From Paraburkholderia fungorum (GTDB lineage: Bacteria; Pseudomonadota; Gammaproteobacteria; Burkholderiales; Burkholderiaceae), in contig NZ_CADFGE010000012.1 in assembly GCF_902833645.1 (NCBI RefSeq), positions 237,405-301,404 on the forward strand: 64,000 nt of DNA, given 5' to 3'. Position numbers and translations under genes: made by a program. The notes under the pieces are model-generated. The model saw only the letters and a program-made list of their open reading frames with translations. It ran no database searches and was not told the origin of the DNA. Positions within the stretch are counted from its first letter, which is position 1, and the number at the start of each line of letters is the position of its first letter. This document shows, in pieces, positions 52,701 to 59,686 of this stretch.

Positions 52701-53366
52701 TTCTGCCACCAGGCGATCGACGGCCGCTACCCGCTCGTCCGTAGCGCCAGCAACGCGGTGACGCAGGACGACTTTGGCCGCGTGTTTGCGCCAGGCGGTC
52801 TGATCGACGATTTCTTCCAGCATAACCTGATGCCCTACGTCGATATGTCGAAGACGCGCTGGAGCTGGCGGCCTTTCGGCAATGTGTCGCTTGGTATTCC
52901 CGAGGATGTGCTCACGCAGTTCCAGCGCGCCGCGCAGATTCGCGATGCGTTCTTTTCCGGTGGCGGCAAGATGGCCTCGGCCCGCTTCGAGCTGAAGCCC
53001 GTCACGATGGATGCTGCCGTGACGCAGTTCACGCTCGACATCGATGGGCAGACGCTCACGTATGGACATGGTCCCACGCGTTCGACCGCGTTTCAGTGGC
53101 CTAACGGAAAGGTGTCGAGTTCGGTGCGGGTCGACTATGCGCCGCCAGGGGCGGGCGGCAGCAGCGGTTACTCTACCGATGGCCCGTGGGCATGGTTCAG
53201 GATGATCGACAAGGGTGTGCTGGAGCCGACCGCGCAGCGCGACCGCTACAACCTCACACTGGACCTCGACGGCCGCAAGGTCACGCTGGAGCTGCGCGCG
53301 AGCAGTGTGGTGAATCCGTTCAATCTCGACGCGCTCAACAAATTCACCTGCCCGGCGAAGCTATGA
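49794..53366 (+). CDS. tssM: TssM (IcmF), inner-membrane channel protein
   Basis: 1190 residues from ATG 49794; the TTG at 49770 is not needed. Three transmembrane helices lie at about 7-29, 42-64 and 460-485. The cytoplasmic NTPase-like domain between them keeps an intact Walker A GAPGAGKT at 147-154 and the LLDTAGRY motif. The long periplasmic region ends with a C-terminal beta domain (WFRMIDKGVLEPTAQRDRY) that binds TssJ. The stop overlaps tagF by 4 nt. Confidence 0.96.
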   Translation: MKRLFSWLTRAWVLALFGALALALIVWFDGPLIAFNGNAPLESVSSRITLIAIIFVLWAGFFVGKWLIGRIASLKLMQSVAAQPAAADPALASASPAPSASDTRSAAEVSALNQRFQEALAILRQARGGRRFGGQYLYQTPWYMFVGAPGAGKTTALVHSGLKFPLADKLGKEAIRGIGGTRNCDWWFTDEAVLLDTAGRYTTQDSDSEADKAAWTGFLQLLKKYRRRRPINGVIVAVSVADLLRQSEADRKTQAQAIRERIKELHERLGIRFPIYVLVTKCDLMAGFVEFFDDLGREERASVWGMTFPVADAANIDQLLATFPAEFDALEARLQSRVLERLQQERDVRRRALIYGFPQQLASLRDLLGSFLGDVFQSSRYEENALLRGVYFTSGTQEGSPIDRVMGALAASFGIDRQVLVANTASGRSYFITRLLRDVLFQESGLAGADLRVERRRAWLQRGAWVLAAGLIVLMSAGLVTSYVRNRSYVREVASQVDAIDAQARNLVPNAGVLSVLPLLDAARDIPGGYADRNGGAPFLMTLGLYQGDKLGSAAQTLYQRLLRQTLLPRVVGRLKEQLRRGEANNPQYLYETLRVYLMLGDPNHFDAESVGAWADYDWDRNLAGHVTDDQRKDLSAHMTALLDHLQDDGPVTLDADLVASTRQALARIPLQQRVYASLLRNLQHTSLPEVSLASAAGRDAAIVFVRKSGEPMTRGVPGLFTRDGYRQFLARRDLAVADVVKDNWILGKDEAVTDPAAVEQLNAQVLELYYDDYIRRWDAFLSDVGIVPFHDLDQAARVVNVLAQPTSPLKKFLSVAAKETTLGDVKQTTLIDTAKGKLDSVKKKLESALASSDDAAPAPAATLQNPVDLHFDSLHQLAAAGAGGASPLDSQLASLNEVFVYLDAANTAKRQGAPAPASDALMKLKQGAEGKPAPLAAMLAGVADAGSSLTLGSERGRLSSLWVANVASFCHQAIDGRYPLVRSASNAVTQDDFGRVFAPGGLIDDFFQHNLMPYVDMSKTRWSWRPFGNVSLGIPEDVLTQFQRAAQIRDAFFSGGGKMASARFELKPVTMDAAVTQFTLDIDGQTLTYGHGPTRSTAFQWPNGKVSSSVRVDYAPPGAGGSSGYSTDGPWAWFRMIDKGVLEPTAQRDRYNLTLDLDGRKVTLELRASSVVNPFNLDALNKFTCPAKL

Positions 53367-54079
53367 GCGAGGGGCTCGATACACCGGGGTTTTTCGGCAA
53401 GGCCATTACGCATGGGGATTTTCTGTCGCGACGCCTGCCCGCGTCCTTTCTCGATCCTTGGGACGACTGGCTGCAGCGCGGGCTGCACGCGAGCCGGCAG
53501 CAGTTGGGTGCCGACTGGCTCGGCGCATATCTGACGAGCCCGGTGTGGCGCTTTGTGCTTGGACGCGGCGTGTGTGGAGAGCGAACCTGGGCGGGCGTGA
53601 TGATGCCTGGCATCGATCGGGTGGGGCGCTATTTTCCGCTGACTATCGTGGCGGGTTGCGACGCGGCTATTGATCCCGTCGAATGGCTTGGCGCGAGTGG
53701 CGAGTGGTACGGCCGCCTGGACGTGCTTGCACGGTCGACGCTCGACGAACGCTTTCAGATCGACGCGTTCGATGCGGCGCTCGTGCAACTGGCCGCGCCC
53801 GGCGTGCCTGCGGTGCGTGGCGAACAGGCGGCGTTGTGTCTGCCACTGGCTTCGTGCTCGGGCGCTGAACTTGCCGACGGCGTGCACACGCTGATGAACG
53901 ATCTGGTGGTGACCTGCGCGGCCGGGTGCAGCTTCTGGTGGAGCGAAGGCGGCACGGCAGGTGAAACCGTGCTGCTTGCATGCGAGGGCTTGCCTGCCGG
54001 GCGACGGTTCAGTGCACTGGTGGGGGCCGGGTGGGAAGCCTCGGGCTGGACGATCTTACGCCGAGGCACCGCACGTTGA
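53363..54079 (+). CDS. tagF: TagF, type VI post-translational repressor
   Basis: 238 residues from ATG 53363, overlapping the tssM stop (ATGA). The start TPGFFGKAITHGDFLSRRLP and WRFVLGRGVCGERTWAGVMMPGIDRVGRYFPLTI are characteristic of TagF. In Pseudomonas TagF represses the system through Fha1 and is relieved by a PppA/PpkA-independent or parallel route. In some species TagF is fused to PppA; here it is separate. It is the last gene of the tss run, with pppA convergent 100 nt away. Confidence 0.92.
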   Translation: MSEGLDTPGFFGKAITHGDFLSRRLPASFLDPWDDWLQRGLHASRQQLGADWLGAYLTSPVWRFVLGRGVCGERTWAGVMMPGIDRVGRYFPLTIVAGCDAAIDPVEWLGASGEWYGRLDVLARSTLDERFQIDAFDAALVQLAAPGVPAVRGEQAALCLPLASCSGAELADGVHTLMNDLVVTCAAGCSFWWSEGGTAGETVLLACEGLPAGRRFSALVGAGWEASGWTILRRGTAR

Positions 54080-54179
54080 AGCAGGTTGTTTTGTGAGCAG
54101 CACGGGAAGAGATGGTTCGCTTTCCCATGCTCCCATGCAGATCGGGGCCGGTTAATGCGCAGAATGAGTGGTCCCGACG

Positions 54180-55031
54180 CTACGCGTCGAACCAGACCAG
54201 CACTACCGTGATGTTGTCCTTGCCGCCGTGCTGTTTGGCGAGTTCGACAAGCTGGTGGCTGCACGTTGCCAGCGTGTCGGGCGTGGCGTTGCGCAACACG
54301 TTGACAATCTGCTGGTCGTTCAGCATGCCATGCAGACCATCCGAGCACAGCAGATAAAGATCGCCCGGCCTTGGCGTGAGCCGGTGCACCTCAGGCTCGA
54401 CCATGGGCGACGGACCGATAGCTTGCAGCAACTCGTTACGCCCGGGCAGATTGACGGTGATGCCGGCGTCGAGTGCCTTTTGATAGAGCGTCTGGTCGCT
54501 CGTGATCTGCAGCATCCGGCTATCGCGCCAGCGATAGAGCCGGCTGTCGCCGACATGGAACACCACCATGGTCGCCGATTGAGGCTGGCGCCAGATACCG
54601 GTCATGGTGGTGCCCATGCCGCGGCCATCGGGGCGCATGTCGCTGCGATTCATCGCGTAGAGCTGATCGTTGACGTGTTCGACTGCCCGCGTTGCAACAG
54701 TAATAGCCGGGTGCGTGCCCTGCGGCGCGGTTCCGTCTGACTGTGCCGAATATCGGCCGGGCAAGGTCGCATCAGGATCGTCGCGCGGCTCATGATGGAA
54801 CGCGTGCGGATCGACCTCTGCGATGAACTGATGGAACAGCGCCAGCGCCTCGGTGCTCGCGACCTCGCCGGCATCGTGACCGCCCATGCCGTCGCACACG
54901 ATGGCAAGACCGAGTGCGTCGTCAACCAGGAAATTGTCTTCGTTGTTGCGGCGCACGAGTCCGATATCGGATAGGCCGAATGCGTAACCCGTAGCGAGGC
55001 GGTAAGTCTGATTGGGCGAGGTGGGTTTCAA
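54180..55031 (-). CDS. pppA: PP2C-type Ser/Thr phosphatase (PppA type)
   Basis: 283 residues on the minus strand. It has all the main PP2C motifs: VRRNNEDNF (Asp32), CDGMGGHDAGEVAS (metal-binding Asp47), GMGTTMTG, VGDSRLYR, LLCSDGL and the final KDNITVVLV. It is predicted soluble and cytoplasmic. It should reverse PpkA-dependent phosphorylation of TagH. It converges on tagF from its own promoter, so it can be made independently of the tss operon. Confidence 0.93.
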   Translation of the reverse strand: MKPTSPNQTYRLATGYAFGLSDIGLVRRNNEDNFLVDDALGLAIVCDGMGGHDAGEVASTEALALFHQFIAEVDPHAFHHEPRDDPDATLPGRYSAQSDGTAPQGTHPAITVATRAVEHVNDQLYAMNRSDMRPDGRGMGTTMTGIWRQPQSATMVVFHVGDSRLYRWRDSRMLQITSDQTLYQKALDAGITVNLPGRNELLQAIGPSPMVEPEVHRLTPRPGDLYLLCSDGLHGMLNDQQIVNVLRNATPDTLATCSHQLVELAKQHGGKDNITVVLVWFDA

Positions 55032-55496
55032 GTGAGTCGTGTCGAGTCAACGCAGGCCGAAAGGAGCGAAAGCATCTTGTTTCAAGCCATTATCCATAAA
55101 GACCTATCGACGTCAACGATTAAAGATGCTGTGCGGACGAGCGCAAATGGCTGGATGGGGAAAGGGCCGCCGCTGAACCATTTAGGGGAACGTAGGGGGA
55201 ACGGCAGCGACGTAGCCTGACTCGTTGCGTATCGCCGCGACGATCGCGCGAGTTGTGGAGGGGGTGTCGACGCGCTGCTCGGCACCGTTGAAACGGAAAC
55301 GAGGCTGAGCATCGACAAGCGCGGCAAGGTCGGCGATCAGTGAAAACGATCTGAGCAGGTAATGGCGACTGACAAACTAGCGTATCTGAAGCGTTTTCGT
55401 CCGAATGCGAGACGCGTTGAACTCGCGAATCTGATTGGAGCGCAACTGGCGACCCTGCCTGCAGGTCGGGACGCCGCGTTCAATGAACGTAGCCTC
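55032..55496. other. Gene-poor region upstream of pppA
   Basis: 465 bp. The only noteworthy ORF is on the + strand at 55362-55526 (54 codons, ATG after GAGCAGG, beginning MATDKLAYLKRF). It overlaps the end of the antiporter gene and has no recognisable family. GAAACGGAAACG at about 55289-55301 is a weak partial echo of the shared operator. The pppA promoter must lie here, but no consensus boxes are clear. Confidence 0.5.
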
Positions 55497-57077
55497 TCAC
55501 CACAACCTCGCCGCGACATCCACTAACAGTATCTTCACGATCGTCATAGCCGGAAAGATCATCGCGTAGCCGATGTCCGGCTTGTCGGTGGCCGTTAGCT
55601 TATTGGCGAACGCAAGGATCGCCGGATTGCCACAGGCGCCGGCGACGATACCCGCCACTTCGTCATAGGGCAGCCGGTACACCAGGAGGCCGAGGATCAG
55701 AACCGGCACGGCCAGCGCGAGCAGCACGATTGCACCAAGCGCAAGCATCAGCAAGCCGGTCTGCGAGACAGTTGCGGCGAACTTCGGCCCTGACGCCATG
55801 CCGACCTGCGCAAGAAAAATCGTCAGCCCGAGGTTGCGCAGCACGAGGTTCGCGGGCAGCGGCATCGTCCAGTTGACGCTGCCGGTTCGGCGCAGTTTGC
55901 CTAACACGAGCGCCACGATCAACACGCCGCACAAACCGAGCGCGAGCTTGCCCAGACCCGGCAGCGGAATCTGGATCGCACCGACCAGAAAACCCAGCGC
56001 CATCCCCAGACCGACCGAAATGTAGCTGAACTCGGCGGTGCCCTTGATCGAATCGCCAAAGAAGGTCCGCAATGCCGGAAACGCCGCGCGCTGCGTCAGC
56101 AAGCCAACACGATCGCCGTATTCGAGGATGAGATCGGGGTTCGGCATGACGTCCGCGTCGCCGCGCCGCACATGCGCGACGATCGAACCGTCGGGCATCT
56201 TCAGTTCGCCGAGTGTGCGGCCCACTACATTCGCCCGCGACGCGAACACGCGCAGATAGTCGAGGTCGCCACGGTCTCGCAGAACCCGTCCAGGGGCTGC
56301 TTCGCCAAGCCGCTTGCGAGCTTCGGCCAGTGCGTCTTTTTCCGGACTGACGGCGAGCACGACGTCGTTCTCGGTCAGCACGAGTTCAGGCGTGGCCGGC
56401 GCGTTGTGATGCGCGCTGCGTACCGCGACGATCTGTACGTTGGCGGGTAGGGCGGCAACCGTCTCGCCGAGCGTCTTGCCGCTGAAAACAGGATTGCGCA
56501 GCGCGATTTCGAGGATTTCAAGGCCGGTGCTGGAGGCCGTTCTGATCTTCGGCGCGAGGATCGCGAATGCCAGATAGAGCAACAGGATCGGACCGGCGAC
56601 GCCAAATGGGTAGGATACCGAATAGCCGACTGCTGCGTCTTCGGTGCCGAGACTTGCAATTGCCGCCTGCAACGCAGCCGTGCTGGTGCCCGAACCGGAG
56701 AAGAGACCGAGTGCATAGCCCGGATTCAGGTGCATGATTCTCTGAATCGCGAAGCTCGCTGCCCCCGCGCATAGCACGCCGATCAACGCGAGCATGTTCG
56801 CACGCCGGCCGGCGGCGTTGGTCAGCCCGAGGAAAAACTGTTTGCCATATTGCACGCCGACTGTGTAGAGGAAGAGCGACAAGCCGAGCGTGCCGATCAT
56901 GGGCGCGGGCGCTGACTTCGGCGCAAACCAGCCGGCGGCGAGTGCGACGAACAACACGGCGCCGACGCCAAGTGAAAACCCTTTGATATTGATTTCGCCG
57001 ACGAAATAACCTACCGCGATGGTAAGGAACAACGTCATTAAGGGCTGCTGCTCGAGAAGCGTCTTCAGGAAATCCAC
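55497..57077 (-). CDS. AspT/YidE-type antiporter with two RCK_C domains
   Basis: 526 residues. Two sets of about five membrane helices (about 10-175 and 365-525) flank a cytoplasmic pair of TrkA-C/RCK_C domains (about 200-275 and 280-355). GLFSGSGTSTAALQAAI and the second-half IVAGACGNPAILAFANK are the paired substrate-site motifs of the aspartate:alanine exchanger family. It probably exchanges a dicarboxylate or amino acid; the substrate cannot be read from sequence. No decarboxylase is adjacent. Confidence 0.88.
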   Translation of the reverse strand: MDFLKTLLEQQPLMTLFLTIAVGYFVGEINIKGFSLGVGAVLFVALAAGWFAPKSAPAPMIGTLGLSLFLYTVGVQYGKQFFLGLTNAAGRRANMLALIGVLCAGAASFAIQRIMHLNPGYALGLFSGSGTSTAALQAAIASLGTEDAAVGYSVSYPFGVAGPILLLYLAFAILAPKIRTASSTGLEILEIALRNPVFSGKTLGETVAALPANVQIVAVRSAHHNAPATPELVLTENDVVLAVSPEKDALAEARKRLGEAAPGRVLRDRGDLDYLRVFASRANVVGRTLGELKMPDGSIVAHVRRGDADVMPNPDLILEYGDRVGLLTQRAAFPALRTFFGDSIKGTAEFSYISVGLGMALGFLVGAIQIPLPGLGKLALGLCGVLIVALVLGKLRRTGSVNWTMPLPANLVLRNLGLTIFLAQVGMASGPKFAATVSQTGLLMLALGAIVLLALAVPVLILGLLVYRLPYDEVAGIVAGACGNPAILAFANKLTATDKPDIGYAMIFPAMTIVKILLVDVAARLW

Positions 57078-57230
57078 GTTGCCTCCGATAGGGGGTGAGA
57101 CGTCGGGTTCTGCCGGTTTCCTGCGACTGCGCTGCTTATGCTGAATGAGTCAGAGAGCCGCCCTCGCGGGCGGGATGTTCGCCAGTATCTAACAGATTGC
57201 GGTTTTTTTCTTTGTGTTTGAAACCAGCCC

Positions 57231-58361
57231 TCAACCTTTGCCGAGTGCGATATACCGTTCGAGATGGTGATCTTCATCGCCCAGTTGATGGTCGATCATC
57301 ACGAGGCGTTTTGCATAGTGAGCGAGCGGCAACTCCCATGTCATGCCGATACCGCCATGCAGTTGAATACACTCCTCGGCGACCAACGCGCCAATCCTGC
57401 CAATGCTGTACTTTGCCGCTGACATGGCGCGTTCCCGCACCGTGCGTTCAGACTCGAGCGCTGCCGCGGCGTTGATCACCGCCGAGCGTGCCTGTTCGAT
57501 CTCGAGCAGCAGATCGGCCATGCGATGTTGCAAGGCCTGGAAGCTGCCGATCGGCACGCCGAACTGCTTGCGTGTGCGCAGATACTCGAGCGTGTAATCT
57601 TTCGCGACATCCATCGCACCCACCGCTTCGGAGCACAAGGCAAGCACGCCGCAACTGATCGCGTATTCGAGCGGCGCAAAACCTTCACCCGTCATACCGA
57701 GCATGGCGTCGTCACTCAGCGTGACATTGTCGAACGTCAGCTCGGCTGCACGGCCGCCGTCGATCTTGCGGTAGCCGCGCACGCTGACACCTGCCGCGTC
57801 GCGCGGGACGAGAAAGAGGGTGATGCCAGCTTCCTCGTCCTCGGCGCCAGTAGTGCGTGCCGAGACGAGAAAGAGGGCAGCGTTCTCGCCTTGCTGGACC
57901 ACCGCTTTCGCGCCGTTAAGCTTCCACTGGTTGCCGTTGCGTGCCGCGCGTGTCGTTACGCGTGAGAGTTCGTAGTGGCCATCCGGCTCGCCATGCGCGA
58001 GCGCCGCGATGCGGGAGCCGTCGATCAGATCTCCGAGCGTGGCTTTTTGTGTGTCACTGCCGGCACGCGCGATTGCCTGGCCGACGATCAACGTATCGAG
58101 AAACGGCTCGACCACGAGTCCGCGACCCAGACACTCGAATACGACCGCGATATCGAAGCCGCCGCCGCCAAAACCGCCATCCGCTTCATCGAACAACGCG
58201 CCGACAATGCCGAGTTCCGCAAATCGATTCCATAGGTCTGCGCTAAAGCCTTCAGGCGAGCGTGCAATCCGGTCGCGTGTTTCGAAACCGTATTGCTCCG
58301 TGATGAAGCGGTTGAGCGTGTCCGCCAGCATGCGGCGGTCTTCGGTATGCTGAAAATTCAT
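57231..58361 (-). CDS. Acyl-CoA dehydrogenase, small-subunit type (PimD-like)
   Basis: 376 residues. The acyl-CoA dehydrogenase fold is complete: N-terminal helical domain (1-110), beta domain (about 120-225) with WKLNGAKAVVQQGENA, and C-terminal helical domain with FQALQHRMADLLLEIEQARS and LHGGIGMTWELPLAHYAKR. Sequence character matches proteins usually called pimeloyl-CoA dehydrogenase small subunit. It lies 12 nt after the larger partner, so they probably form a heteromer that oxidises a dicarboxylyl- or branched acyl-CoA with FAD. Substrate is inference. Confidence 0.87.
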   Translation of the reverse strand: MNFQHTEDRRMLADTLNRFITEQYGFETRDRIARSPEGFSADLWNRFAELGIVGALFDEADGGFGGGGFDIAVVFECLGRGLVVEPFLDTLIVGQAIARAGSDTQKATLGDLIDGSRIAALAHGEPDGHYELSRVTTRAARNGNQWKLNGAKAVVQQGENAALFLVSARTTGAEDEEAGITLFLVPRDAAGVSVRGYRKIDGGRAAELTFDNVTLSDDAMLGMTGEGFAPLEYAISCGVLALCSEAVGAMDVAKDYTLEYLRTRKQFGVPIGSFQALQHRMADLLLEIEQARSAVINAAAALESERTVRERAMSAAKYSIGRIGALVAEECIQLHGGIGMTWELPLAHYAKRLVMIDHQLGDEDHHLERYIALGKG

Positions 58362-58373
58362 GGTGTTTGCCCC

Positions 58374-59582
58374 TTACAGTCCCAGGATCATTTTGGAAAT
58401 GATGTTCTTCTGGATTTCGTTGGAACCGCCGAAGATCGACAGCTTGCGGTTATTGAAGTAAAGCGACGCAGCGCTCGCCGCTTCGTCGGGGCCGACCGGC
58501 GTGCCTTCGAAACCGTCGTACAAGGCTTCCTCGACAAACGGCTGCGCGTATGGTCCCATCGCGCGGCGCGTCAGCGAAGAGATTTCCTGGCGGATCTCGG
58601 TGCCGCGAATCTTCAGCATCGAACTTTCGGCGCCCGGTACGCCGCCGCCGGCCACTGCTGCGATCACACGCAGGTTGGTGGTCTTCATGTTTTCCAGATC
58701 GATCTCGACGCGTGCCATGCGGGCGGCAAACGCCGGATTATCCGCGAGCGGCCTGCCGTTGCGCCGCTGTTTCGCAGCGATCTTGCGCAACCGGTTGAAG
58801 GCGGCCACCGAGAAGCCGACGCCCGCGATATTGGTCCGCTCGTACGTGAGCAGATATTTGGCGTAGGTCCAGCCCTTGTTTTCTTCGCCCACGAGGTTCT
58901 CGACGGGCACGCGGACGTCCGTGAAAAACACCTCGTTGACTTCGTGCTCGCCGTCGAGCGTGATGATCGGGCGCACTTCGACACCCGGCGTATTCATATC
59001 GATCAGCAGGAAGCTGATGCCTTCCTGCTTGCGCACGTCGGTCGCGCTGCGCACGAGACAGAAAATCATGTTCGCGTAGTGGCCGAGCGTGGTCCACGTT
59101 TTCTGGCCGTTGACGATATAGTGCTCGCCTTGCGCGTCGCTGCCGCGTATCGCGGTGGTCTTGACCGACGCGAGGTCCGAGCCCGCGCCTGGTTCCGAGT
59201 AGCCTTGGCACCACCAGTCGGAGCCATCGAGAATGCGGGGCAACCAGTGCTGTTTTTGCGCCTCGTTGCCGTATTTGATCAATACCGGGCCGAGCATGTT
59301 GACGCCGAACGGCACGACACGCGGCGCACCCGCCAACGCGCATTCGTTCTCGAAGATAAATTTTTGCACGGCGTTCCAGCCGGGGCCGCCGTACTCCTTC
59401 GGCCAATGATTGGCGAGCCAGCCTTGCGCGTTAAGAATCGCGTGCCATTCGGCCATGTCGTCGCGTGTGAGGCGGCGGCCGCCGTGTACTTTGTCGGCGA
59501 GGCGTTGCGGGAGCTTGTCGCGCAAGAAGCGCTGTACTTCGGCGCGAAACGCCTCTTCTTCAGGCGTGAAGTTCAGATCCAT
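58374..59582 (-). CDS. Acyl-CoA dehydrogenase, large-subunit type (PimC-like)
   Basis: 402 residues. Has the N-terminal MDLNFTPEEEAFRAEVQRFLR, the FAD/substrate region CQGYSEPGAGSDLASVKT, the beta-domain YIVNGQKTWTTLGHYANMI and the C-terminal IFGGSNEIQKNIISK that binds FAD across the dimer. It resembles the large subunit of pimeloyl-CoA dehydrogenase. It is transcribed after the hydratase/dehydrogenase gene with a gap of 104 nt. Confidence 0.88.
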   Translation of the reverse strand: MDLNFTPEEEAFRAEVQRFLRDKLPQRLADKVHGGRRLTRDDMAEWHAILNAQGWLANHWPKEYGGPGWNAVQKFIFENECALAGAPRVVPFGVNMLGPVLIKYGNEAQKQHWLPRILDGSDWWCQGYSEPGAGSDLASVKTTAIRGSDAQGEHYIVNGQKTWTTLGHYANMIFCLVRSATDVRKQEGISFLLIDMNTPGVEVRPIITLDGEHEVNEVFFTDVRVPVENLVGEENKGWTYAKYLLTYERTNIAGVGFSVAAFNRLRKIAAKQRRNGRPLADNPAFAARMARVEIDLENMKTTNLRVIAAVAGGGVPGAESSMLKIRGTEIRQEISSLTRRAMGPYAQPFVEEALYDGFEGTPVGPDEAASAASLYFNNRKLSIFGGSNEIQKNIISKMILGL

Positions 59583-59686
59583 GATGGGTTCTTTCCTTGA
59601 TGTTTAGCGGGCCCGTGGGCCGGTTGACCGGTGAGGCTCAGGCCATCGCCGGTCAGCATGCGCCATGCGCCAGATGGCGGGCGCTC

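Noticed and set aside
55032..55220. 62-codon ORF upstream of pppA
   Set aside because: No ribosome-binding site, abuts the pppA start on the other strand, composition not gene-like.
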